NCBI RefSeq assembly: GCF_050038885.1
Contig: NZ_CP143624.1
Coordinates: 5,766,001 to 5,830,000 of the forward strand
DNA: 64,000 nt
Reading direction: 5' to 3'
From: Myxococcus flavus
GTDB taxonomy: Bacteria; Myxococcota; Myxococcia; Myxococcales; Myxococcaceae
Shown here: positions 15,622 through 23,414 of the stretch, piece after piece
How positions within the stretch are numbered: the first letter of the stretch is position 1
Layout of the letters: each line of letters opens with the position of its first letter
Made by a program: the position numbers and the translations under genes
The notes under the pieces: model-generated
The model's input: the letters and a program-made list of their open reading frames with translations, nothing else
Databases searched by the model: none
What the model was told of the DNA's origin: nothing

Positions 15622-17184
15622 TTGCCGCCCCCGCTTCCCCTGCGTTCCCTCTCGGCGCGCCTGGTGCTGGTGCTCCTCACGCTGCTTGCCGCGCCCACCG
15701 TCCAGGCGGAGGCGGGGGCCGAGCGCGCCTCGTTGCGCCTGCGTTACGGGATGGCGCTGCGCGATGGGCGGCAGGCCGATGTAGGGCCGGGGCTCACCTA
15801 TGAGGGCTTCACGCCGAACGATCTGGCGGCGGTGGGGACGGGGTGGCTGGGCACGTCCTGGTTCGGCGCGTGGGCCGGCGTGCAGCGAGAGGCCTTCGAC
15901 CTGCGGGAAGGGACGCTGCGGATCACCGGTGGCAGCCTGCTGAGGGCCTCGGTGGGGCCCCGGGCGCGGGCCTTCCTGGGGCCGGTGCGCGCGGAGCTCG
16001 GCGCGGGCTATGGCTTCGCGCAGCTGCCTCACTTCCACGACTCCTCGGCGCCGGTCTTCCTGCGCGGCGTGCGGCACGCGGCCGTGGTGAATGGGGTCCT
16101 GCGGGTGTCCCTGCCGCTGGGGCTGGGGCTGGAGGCGCGCGGCGAGCTGCCGGTGTCGCTGGCGGTGCGGGATGCCTCGGGCGCTCGCGCGGAGGCCAAG
16201 GGGTTCTCCGCGGGCGGCGCGCTGCTGGTGCCGCTGCGGCGCGCGGAGCGCTGGACGGGCACGCTGGTGCTGGACTTCCAGCACGTGCAGGACACGGTGA
16301 CGCTGGCGGATGGGACGGAGTCCCGGCAGCGGCTGCGGCGGGTGGGCGCGGCGCTGGAGCTGGCGTGGCATGACGGGGCGCGTCCCTCCCTGCCGGTGGT
16401 GGCGCCACCCGAGGCGCCGCCCGTGGTGGCGCCGGGCAGCGTGACGTTCCGGGTGCTGGATGCGCGCACGGGCCTTCCGCTTCCAGGAGCGCGCGTCGTG
16501 GTGGGCGAGGTGGAGCACGTGGCGGACGCGCTGGGGGAGGTGGACGTGGCGCCCCTGCCGCCCGGGCCGGTGGCCGCGCGGGTCAGCGCGGAGGGGTACG
16601 CCGCCGCGGAAGCGGAGACCACGGTGGAGGCCGGGACGCGCTCGGAGCTGGAGGTGAGGGCCAGCCCGCTGCCTCCAGCGACGGGCTCGCTGCGCGTGAC
16701 GGTGGTGAATGCGCAGACGCGGGTGCCGCTGCCGGGGGTTCCGGTATCGGTGGGCACGGTGGAGGCGCGCACGAACCTGACGGGCGAGGCGTTGGTGGAG
16801 GCGCTGACGCCCGGGCCCGTGTCCGTCGCGGTGAAGTCCGCGGGTTTCCGGCCGGCGGAGGAGGCGGCGTTCATCGTCGCGGGGCAGGAGACAGCGCTGG
16901 CGGTCCCCCTGGAAGTGGAGCGCAAGGAGACCCGGGCGACGCTGACGGGTCAGGTCCGCAGCGCGCGGGGTGGCCAGCCCCTGGTGGCGACGCTCCTCAT
17001 CACGAAGGCCAAGGTGCGTGCACGCACGGACAAGAAGGGCGCGTTCAACGTCCAGGTGCGAGGCGGCACCTATCGCATCACCATCTCCGCGCGAGGGCAC
17101 CGGTCCCAGACGAAGGTCGTCACGCTGCGGAATGGTGAGCGGACCATCTTCAATGTCGACCTCTTCCCGAGGGGGAAACGGTGA
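15622..17184 (+). CDS. secreted protein with three carboxypeptidase-regulatory-like/PEGA-type repeats
   Basis: About 520 residues from the TTG at 15622, chosen because it immediately precedes a good signal peptide (RLVLVLLTLLAAPTVQAEAG). Residues about 30-260 look like a beta-rich, possibly barrel-forming domain. Three related beta-sandwich repeats start near residues 273, 355 and 439, each with the carboxypeptidase-regulatory pattern (VLDARTGLPLPGARVVVGEV; VVNAQTRVPLPGVPVSVGTV). The protein ends in a basic PRGKR. It overlaps the FecR lipoprotein gene by four bases (GTGA). Location should be periplasmic or outer membrane. No enzymatic function is apparent. Confidence 0.72.
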   Translation: MPPPLPLRSLSARLVLVLLTLLAAPTVQAEAGAERASLRLRYGMALRDGRQADVGPGLTYEGFTPNDLAAVGTGWLGTSWFGAWAGVQREAFDLREGTLRITGGSLLRASVGPRARAFLGPVRAELGAGYGFAQLPHFHDSSAPVFLRGVRHAAVVNGVLRVSLPLGLGLEARGELPVSLAVRDASGARAEAKGFSAGGALLVPLRRAERWTGTLVLDFQHVQDTVTLADGTESRQRLRRVGAALELAWHDGARPSLPVVAPPEAPPVVAPGSVTFRVLDARTGLPLPGARVVVGEVEHVADALGEVDVAPLPPGPVAARVSAEGYAAAEAETTVEAGTRSELEVRASPLPPATGSLRVTVVNAQTRVPLPGVPVSVGTVEARTNLTGEALVEALTPGPVSVAVKSAGFRPAEEAAFIVAGQETALAVPLEVERKETRATLTGQVRSARGGQPLVATLLITKAKVRARTDKKGAFNVQVRGGTYRITISARGHRSQTKVVTLRNGERTIFNVDLFPRGKR

Positions 17185-19142
17185 GTCGTTGGTTCCTGGT
17201 GCTCCTGCTCCTCGTCTCGGCGTGTGACAAGGAGGCCGAGGCTCCGCCTCCCGCGGCCGTGGCGGCGGTGGACGCGGGCCCGGGCGAGGCGTTGGGGCGG
17301 CTGGAGGGGCTGTCCGGCGACGTGCGCCTGGAGCGCGGCGGCAAGCTGCAGCCCGCCTCGGAAGGGCCGCTGTACGGAGGCGACGCGGTGGAGACGGCCT
17401 CGGGCGGCGCGGCGACGGTGCGCTTCCCGGATGGCCGCTCCGTGGAGGTGGGGCCGGACGCGCGCTTCGCGCTGGGCGAGGACTCGGGAGGCATCGTGCT
17501 CCAGGTGGAGCGCGGCATCCTGCTGTCGCGTGTCCCGGCGGGCGTGAAGCGGACGGGGCCACGCTCCAAGGTGGCGCTGAGCATCCGCACGCCCTTCGGC
17601 CTCACGCGCGTGGGGCCCGAGGAGCCCAGCGAGGTGCGCGTGCAGGTGGCGGAGGACTCGGGCCGGGTCGAGGTGCGGCTGGGGGCCATCGAGTTCATCG
17701 GCCGCGACGGCAGGACGGTGCAAGCCGCCGAGGGCGACGCGGTGGAGGCGACGCCGGAGCGGACGGTGCTGGTGGCGCGAGGCGCGCGGGTGATGGAGCT
17801 GGCGCCGATGGCGGTGACGGTGCGGCTGGGGACGGGGCGCGCGGAGGTGCGGGCCCAGGGCAGCGCACGCTGGCGCGCGGTGGCGAAGCAGGGCGAGGTG
17901 CTGTCGCCGGGCGGCAGCGTGCGCACGGGGCGCGGGGGCTCGGCGGTGCTGGGACTGGAGGGCTCGGCGTCGGTGCTGTCGCTGGGCTCGGACTCGGAGC
18001 TGGCGTTGACGTCCGCGGGGCAGGGGGGCACCACCGACGAGGCGCGGCTGGACTTGTTGAAGGGGTGGCTGGGGCTGCAGCTGGCGCGCGGCCGCAACAG
18101 CCGCCTGGTGCTGCCGGGCTTGCGGCTGGAGGGTGACGGGGAGGCGCGGCTCGCGGTGCGGCGCACGGCCGCGGGCTATCTCGTGGATGCGCTCACCGGG
18201 CAGGTGACGCTGGTGCGCGGCGAGGCCCGGCAGGCGCTGCGCGCGGGCGAGCGCGCCACGGTGGACGCGGCGGCGGCGCAGGCTCCACGCGTCGAGCCGC
18301 TGGCTCCGGCACCGCTGGCCCTGGGCATCGCCGATGGCGCGGAGGTGTTCCACTCCGGGCTGCGGGAGGTGGCCATCACCTGGGAAGGCGAGGGCGAGGC
18401 GCAGGTGGAGGTGGCCGAGGACGCCGCCTTCACGCGCCCGGTGCTGTCGGGCACCGTGTTCCGCGCCTTCGTCAACGTGCCGGCACCGGCGCGGGGCCGC
18501 CTCCACTGGCGGGTGCGCCGCAAGGACGGTACGCAGGTGACGGGGAGCGCGTCGTTCGCGCCGGAGCGCGTGGTCCGCTCGCTGGCGCGCGTGCGCAACG
18601 TGGTGCCCGAGGGGCCGGACAAGACGACCATCATCTACCAGGACAAGCCGCCCGCGGTGACCTTCACCTACGGCGCGGACGCCTCCGCGGCGCGCTACCG
18701 CGTGGCGGTGTACCGCACGGGCGCGCTGGACACGCCGGTGGCCGAGCGCACCGTGACGGAGACGCGGGCCGCGCTGGACGCGGGAGCGCTGGGCGAGGGC
18801 AGCTACGTCTGGTCCGTGACGCCGCTTTCCGCCACGGGTGCACAGCTCAAGGGAGGGCGGATGAACAAGCTGGAGCTGGTCTACGACAACTCCGTGCCGG
18901 AGCTCGTGGTGTCCGCGCCGCGCAATGGCCAGCCCGCGGGAGCGAGGGTGCGCGCGGTCGGCGTCGCCCCGGTGGACGCTCGCCTGTCCATCAATGGACG
19001 TCCGGTGGCCCTGGATGGCAAACACCGCTTCAGCACGTGGGTGGAGCCGGTGGGCTCGCCTCCCGTGTTGGTGTTTAAGATGACGCGTCCCGGTGCCCCG
19101 GCGGTCCATACGGTGCGCACCCTGAAACAGCGAGGGCCGTGA
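17181..19142 (+). CDS. FecR-domain lipoprotein
   Basis: 653 residues from the GTG at 17181. A lipoprotein signal (LLLLVSAC, cysteine near residue 15) precedes a first FecR-type domain (RLEGLSGDVRLERGGKLQPA through PDGRSVEVGPDARF). A second, diverged copy follows around residues 215-330 (ARWRAVAKQGEVLSPGGSVRTG). The C-terminal half is beta-rich and resembles Ig-like modules. FecR domains act as periplasmic sensors or scaffolds; without a neighbouring sigma factor this one is probably structural or signalling with the adjacent kinase. It overlaps the upstream gene and abuts the kinase gene, so the three form an operon. Confidence 0.82.
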   Translation: MSRWFLVLLLLVSACDKEAEAPPPAAVAAVDAGPGEALGRLEGLSGDVRLERGGKLQPASEGPLYGGDAVETASGGAATVRFPDGRSVEVGPDARFALGEDSGGIVLQVERGILLSRVPAGVKRTGPRSKVALSIRTPFGLTRVGPEEPSEVRVQVAEDSGRVEVRLGAIEFIGRDGRTVQAAEGDAVEATPERTVLVARGARVMELAPMAVTVRLGTGRAEVRAQGSARWRAVAKQGEVLSPGGSVRTGRGGSAVLGLEGSASVLSLGSDSELALTSAGQGGTTDEARLDLLKGWLGLQLARGRNSRLVLPGLRLEGDGEARLAVRRTAAGYLVDALTGQVTLVRGEARQALRAGERATVDAAAAQAPRVEPLAPAPLALGIADGAEVFHSGLREVAITWEGEGEAQVEVAEDAAFTRPVLSGTVFRAFVNVPAPARGRLHWRVRRKDGTQVTGSASFAPERVVRSLARVRNVVPEGPDKTTIIYQDKPPAVTFTYGADASAARYRVAVYRTGALDTPVAERTVTETRAALDAGALGEGSYVWSVTPLSATGAQLKGGRMNKLELVYDNSVPELVVSAPRNGQPAGARVRAVGVAPVDARLSINGRPVALDGKHRFSTWVEPVGSPPVLVFKMTRPGAPAVHTVRTLKQRGP

Positions 19143-19144
19143 GG

Positions 19145-21115
19145 ATGTCACCCCCCCAGACGACCCGGCCTCCCGTGCCTGAAGTGGCGCCCGTGCCCCT
19201 GCTGCAGCCCTATGGCCCGTACGTGCTCGTGCGGAAGCTGGCCGAAGGCGGCATGGCGGAGATCTTCCTCGCCAAGCTGCTGGGCGCGGATGGCTTCGAG
19301 CGCAACGTCGTCATCAAGCGGATGCTGCCGCACCTGACGAACAACCCCGACTTCGTGGAGATGTTCCGGGACGAGGCGCGCCTGGCGGCGAAGCTGGCCC
19401 ACCCGAACATCGTCCAGATTCAGGAGCTGGGCTTCGCGGAGGGCTGCTACTACATCTGCATGGAGTACCTCGCGGGCGAGGACTTCTCCACGACGCTGCG
19501 CCTTGCGGGACGCAAGCGCCACTACCTGCCGCTGCCCGTGGTGCTGCGGGTGCTCATCGACGCGGCGCGCGGGCTGCATTTCGCGCACGAGTTCACCAAC
19601 GAGGCCGGGCAGCCGCTGAACGTCGTGCACCGCGACATCTCCCCGTCGAACCTGTACCTGACATACCAGGGGCAGGTGAAGGTGCTGGACTTCGGCATCG
19701 CCAAGGCCGAGTCGCGGCTCGTCAACACGCGCACCGGCGTGGTGAAGGGCAAGTACATGTACATGGCGCCGGAGCAGGCGCGCGGCAAGGAGGTGGACCG
19801 CCGCGCGGACGTCTTCGCGCTGGGCGTGAGCCTGTACGAGGCGCTCACGCACGTGCGGCCCTTCTCGCGGGAGAATGACCTCGCGGTGCTCAACGCCCTG
19901 CTACAGGGCGAGCTCAAGCCGCCGCGCGAGCTGCGGCCGGACCTTCCGGAGGAGCTGGAGGCCATCATCCTCAAGGCCATGGCCTTCAAGCCGGAGGACC
20001 GCTACCCGACGGCGGAGGCCTTCGCGAATGCGCTGGAGACATTCCTCAGTGAGCACCTGAGCGGCTCGGGCCCGGTGCAGCTCGGCGTCTTCCTGAAGGG
20101 GCACTTCGGGGAGGAGCGCTTCACCGAGCGCACCCGCATCCCCACGCTGGCCACGCTCACCGCGACGTACGGCGCGGGAGCGGAGGGAGGCCAGGCGCCC
20201 GGGGCTGGCGCGGAGGCGCAGGGAACGAACCTGTATGGCGTGCTCGCCCGGGACGGCGATGCCACGTCCGCGCAGCGGCCTGGGATGTCCGTGCGGCCGT
20301 CCTCCTCGGGCATGGTGCCCGCGCACGTTTCGGCGCCAGCGCCTCGCGTGCCCGGGACGCCGGAGCCGGCCACGGCCACCGCGGCTCCACGCTGGCGCAC
20401 GCTGGCGGTGGGGCTCGCGGGCGGCATGCTGCTGACGGCCATGGGCATCGTCGGCTACCGGCAGTGGGAGACGACGCCCGCATCGGTGTCCCTGGCTCCC
20501 GCGTCCGCGACGGCCACGAACGTGGTGGAGCCGGCGGGAGCTGCTGTCCCGGCGCGCGTGGGTGCGGGGGCGCAGGCCTTGCCTGCCGCGGATGGGGCCG
20601 CAGCCACCGGTCAGGTGCCAGTGGGCGATGGCGCCCTGGCCGCGGCCGACGAAGATGGGGCCGGGAGCGCCCCGGTGGCGGTGGGCGCTGAGCAACCCAC
20701 CGGGGCGGCTTCCGCGGAGTCGGCGGACCTCGCAGGTGCGCCGGTCCCCGCCTCGGACGTGGATGCGGAGGAGGCGGTGGCGGACGCGGCGCCCGTGCCG
20801 TCGAAGAAGACGGCCACGCAGAAGCGGGTGACGCTGGGCATCGACGACGTCCAGCGCGTGGTGTCGCGTGGGCGGTCCCGCATCTCCTCCTGCTTCGAGC
20901 GCTACAAGGCGGACCTGCCTTCGAGTCAGGGCGAGGTGCAGGTGCAGCTCACCATCGTCTCGTCGGGCAAGGTGCGGGCGGGGACGCGCGGGCCGCTGGC
21001 CACGTCGAACGTGGGGCGCTGCCTGGAAGCCCAGGCGGAGCGGCTTCGCTTCCCGGCGCACCGGGACCAGGAAGTCACCGTGGTGATGCCCTTCACGTGG
21101 TTGGTGACGCAGTAA
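19145..21115 (+). CDS. membrane Ser/Thr protein kinase with AgmX/PglI-type C-terminal domain
   Basis: About 656 residues. A complete Hanks-type kinase domain occupies roughly residues 22-305: glycine loop (LAEGGMAEIF), Lys58 in VVIKRML, catalytic Asp164 in HRDISPSN and Asp182 in DFGIAK, with APEQ after the activation loop. A linker, a transmembrane helix at about 419-440 and an Ala/Pro/Gly-rich periplasmic stretch follow. The last 90 residues (SRISSCFERYKADLPS ... VQLTIVSSGKVRAG) match the AgmX/PglI-type tail also present in the FHA protein at 4548-5891. The kinase may therefore sense or touch the periplasmic machine. ATG 19145 has GAGGG nine bases upstream; GTG 19139 is an alternative. Confidence 0.88.
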   Translation: MSPPQTTRPPVPEVAPVPLLQPYGPYVLVRKLAEGGMAEIFLAKLLGADGFERNVVIKRMLPHLTNNPDFVEMFRDEARLAAKLAHPNIVQIQELGFAEGCYYICMEYLAGEDFSTTLRLAGRKRHYLPLPVVLRVLIDAARGLHFAHEFTNEAGQPLNVVHRDISPSNLYLTYQGQVKVLDFGIAKAESRLVNTRTGVVKGKYMYMAPEQARGKEVDRRADVFALGVSLYEALTHVRPFSRENDLAVLNALLQGELKPPRELRPDLPEELEAIILKAMAFKPEDRYPTAEAFANALETFLSEHLSGSGPVQLGVFLKGHFGEERFTERTRIPTLATLTATYGAGAEGGQAPGAGAEAQGTNLYGVLARDGDATSAQRPGMSVRPSSSGMVPAHVSAPAPRVPGTPEPATATAAPRWRTLAVGLAGGMLLTAMGIVGYRQWETTPASVSLAPASATATNVVEPAGAAVPARVGAGAQALPAADGAAATGQVPVGDGALAAADEDGAGSAPVAVGAEQPTGAASAESADLAGAPVPASDVDAEEAVADAAPVPSKKTATQKRVTLGIDDVQRVVSRGRSRISSCFERYKADLPSSQGEVQVQLTIVSSGKVRAGTRGPLATSNVGRCLEAQAERLRFPAHRDQEVTVVMPFTWLVTQ

Positions 21116-21137
21116 CGGCGCGAGCTGCCTCGCGCCG
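21116..21137. terminator. perfect 9-bp hairpin between converging kinase and recR genes
   Basis: CGGCGCGAG, loop CTGC, CTCGCGCCG. It lies between the kinase stop (plus strand) and the recR stop (minus strand), so it could end transcription in both directions. There is no T tract on either side, so intrinsic termination is uncertain. Confidence 0.4.
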
Positions 21138-21151
21138 CCTGCATTCCAGGG

Positions 21152-21745
21152 CTACAGGTCGCGGCGGGCGGAGAGCGCCTTGGCGAGCGTGGCCTGGTCG
21201 GCGAACTCGAGGTCGCCGCCCATGGGCAGGCCCTGGGCGATGCGGGTGACGCGTAGCCCCATGGGCTTCAGCAGGCGCGTCAGGTACAGCGCGGTGGCCT
21301 CACCCTCGACGTCCGGGTTGGTGGCGAGGATGAGCTCCTCCACCCGGCCGTCGTTGAGCCGCTCCAGCAGCTCGCGGATGCGGAGCTGGTCGGGGCCCAC
21401 GCCCTCGAGCGGCGACAGCACACCGTGGAGGACGTGGTAGCGGCCCTTGAACTCGCGGGTGCGCTCCAGCGCCATCAGGTCCGCGAACGTCTCCACGACG
21501 CACAGCACCCGTTCGTCACGCCGTTCGTCCCGGCAGAAGTTGCAGGTCTCCGCGTCGGTGAGGGAGAAGCAGCGCACGCACAGGTGCACCTTCTCCTTCA
21601 CCTCGCGGATGGCTTGCGACAGCTCCGCCGCGTACTCACCCTGCGCGCGCAGGATGAAGAACGCGAGGCGCTGCGCGGTCTTCTCGCCGATGCCCGGCAG
21701 TTTCGCCAGCTGGGCGACGAGTCGATTCAGCGGATCGGGGGTCAT
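21152..21745 (-). CDS. recR: recombination mediator RecR
   Basis: 197 residues, the normal RecR length. An N-terminal helix-hairpin-helix (LPGIGEKTAQRLAF) is followed by a four-cysteine zinc finger (CVRCFSLTDAETCNFC at about residues 57-72), a Toprim domain (VLCVVETFADLMALER) and a C-terminal Walker-B-like region. RecR with RecO and RecF loads RecA at gaps. The order dnaX-ybaB-recR is widely conserved in bacteria and is kept here on the minus strand, supporting the call. ybaB lies six bases upstream. Confidence 0.97.
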   Translation of the reverse strand: MTPDPLNRLVAQLAKLPGIGEKTAQRLAFFILRAQGEYAAELSQAIREVKEKVHLCVRCFSLTDAETCNFCRDERRDERVLCVVETFADLMALERTREFKGRYHVLHGVLSPLEGVGPDQLRIRELLERLNDGRVEELILATNPDVEGEATALYLTRLLKPMGLRVTRIAQGLPMGGDLEFADQATLAKALSARRDL

Positions 21746-21751
21746 CCGTTA

Positions 21752-22069
21752 TCAGGTAATGCCGGGGATCTTGACGCCGCCGGAGATTTTCGCGAGCTCG
21801 CGCTGCATGTGCTGCCGGCTGCTCGCCAGGGCGGCATTCACGGCGGCGGTGATGAGGTCCTCGAGCATCGACGTGTCGTTGGGGTCGATGGCTTCCTTGT
21901 CGATCTTGATGCTGCGGATCTCCTGGATGCCGTTGGCGACGACGGTGACACGGCCGTCACCGGCCTTGGCCTCGACGCTCTCGTCCGCCAGCTGCTGCTT
22001 CCGCTCTTCAATCTTCTCCGTCAGCTTGTTCGCCTGCCGGATGAAGTAGTTCAGGTCGACGCCAGGCAT
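21752..22069 (-). CDS. ybaB: YbaB/EbfC nucleoid-associated protein
   Basis: 105 residues, as usual for the YbaB/EbfC family. It has the N-terminal helix with DLNYFIRQANKLTEKIEERKQ split across the first 25 residues, the central GDGRVTVVANGIQEIRSIKI sheet and the C-terminal helix. Dimers bind DNA and coat the nucleoid. The gene sits between dnaX and recR as in most bacteria, with six bases to recR, so the two are translated together. Confidence 0.94.
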   Translation of the reverse strand: MPGVDLNYFIRQANKLTEKIEERKQQLADESVEAKAGDGRVTVVANGIQEIRSIKIDKEAIDPNDTSMLEDLITAAVNAALASSRQHMQRELAKISGGVKIPGIT

Positions 22070-22160
22070 ATGCTTCCTCGGTGCTCGTGGGAGCGGGTGC
22101 CATGGTGGCCCCGCCCGGGCGTGGAATGGGGCGCCACCCTACCGTTGCGCGCGACGGTTG

Positions 22161-23414
22161 TCAGGCGCTGTCGTCGGGAGTGTCGGCCGCCGGGACGGCC
22201 CCGGGGCGCTCGGGCTCATAGACCTGGATGTGTTCGATTTCGCCGCCCAGGAACTTGAGCACCGCCCGGACGGCCGGATGGTTGCGGACCTTGTTGTCGG
22301 TGTTCTTCTCGTGGGCCTGGCGGCTCTGGGCGTCCTGCTCCGCCAGGCTGGGGCCCAGGCGAGGGTCATCCGGGGACGCATCCTGGAGGGTGAGCTTCAC
22401 CGGGCGGCCGAAGTGCTCCGCCAGGGCCCGGTCCACGGCGGCCTTGCCCGCGGTCGAGTTGACGGCCATGCGGTGGAAGCCGGCCACGGGCAGGAAGCCG
22501 AGGACGATTTCACCGTTGCGCATGGACATCAGGCGCCCGTTGGCGAGCGCGGCGCCCTGCCGGGGATGGGAGGCCTTCACCGTGTCCACCGCGGCCCGCC
22601 ACCGCTCGATGAGGGGCAGGTTGGGATTGTCCCGGGAGCGGATGACGGGGGCGGCCGGCTCGGGTTCGGGCTCGCTGTGGAGGGTCGGCTCGGGCGCGGG
22701 GGGCGGCACGGGCGCCGGCGTGGGGGGAGGCGCGGCCACGTCGGGGAGGCACTCTCCGGACGCACAGCCTTCAGGGGAGTGCTCCTCGGGGTAGTAGCGC
22801 GCGTCCTCTTCCTCCGCGTAGGGCGGAGGCTCGGCGGGCGCGATGGGCTCCGGCCTGCGGATGTTGGTGATGCGGACCTGCGGCGCGGGCTCGGTGGTGC
22901 GAGACAGCGGCGTGGCGCCGGCGGGCGGGGCCGACGGCGACGTGGGGGCGACGGGGGCCTGTGCCGAGCCCCCATTGCGGAGGAAGGAGAGCGGGCGCGC
23001 GGCCGACGGCGGCAGCCCCTCCATCACCGGCCCGGAGGGAACCATCGGTGTGGCCTGATAGCCCTGCGTGGCGGGCGCGGGGCCGCCGTTGGCGCTGCCA
23101 CCATTGCGGAGGAGGGACAGCGGCCGGGCCGCCGACGGGGACAGGTCATCCATGCGCGGCCCGGGGGGCACCGCGCTGCGCGGGGGCTCGTCGTGGCGCA
23201 TGGCTCCGGCGCCAGCACTGAAGCGGGGCGGCTCCTCGGGACGGACTGGCGGCTGAAACGCGCCGGCGTGAGGCGGCACGTCCTGGCGCATGCCTGCCGC
23301 GGGGGCGGGCGGGGGCTCCATGGAGCGAGGCGCCTGTCCCATGGGCGCACCTCGAGCCTCCCATGGCCGTGGGGCCGGGGCAGCCGCCTGCATCGATGTG
23401 TCGGGGCGCGGCTC
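22161..23414 (-). CDS. dnaX: tau-specific part of DnaX in a shifted frame
   Basis: This frame has no stop from 23624 down to 22161 and overlaps the end of the dnaX ATPase frame. It encodes a long Pro/Ala-rich linker, containing a duplicated PSAARPLS[L/F]LRNGGSA motif, and then a folded C-terminal domain (LPLIERWRAAVDTVKASHP; IVLGFLPVAGFHRMAVNSTA) that looks like the tau C-terminal domain binding DNA polymerase III alpha. It is shifted by +1 (equivalently -2) from the ATPase frame. If ribosomes cross at the GCC TGA G site, tau would be about 820 residues. No convincing start codon with a Shine-Dalgarno was found near the junction. An assembly indel is the main alternative to programmed recoding. 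Confidence 0.7.
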   Translation of the reverse strand, partial: EPRPDTSMQAAAPAPRPWEARGAPMGQAPRSMEPPPAPAAGMRQDVPPHAGAFQPPVRPEEPPRFSAGAGAMRHDEPPRSAVPPGPRMDDLSPSAARPLSLLRNGGSANGGPAPATQGYQATPMVPSGPVMEGLPPSAARPLSFLRNGGSAQAPVAPTSPSAPPAGATPLSRTTEPAPQVRITNIRRPEPIAPAEPPPYAEEEDARYYPEEHSPEGCASGECLPDVAAPPPTPAPVPPPAPEPTLHSEPEPEPAAPVIRSRDNPNLPLIERWRAAVDTVKASHPRQGAALANGRLMSMRNGEIVLGFLPVAGFHRMAVNSTAGKAAVDRALAEHFGRPVKLTLQDASPDDPRLGPSLAEQDAQSRQAHEKNTDNKVRNHPAVRAVLKFLGGEIEHIQVYEPERPGAVPAADTPDDSA

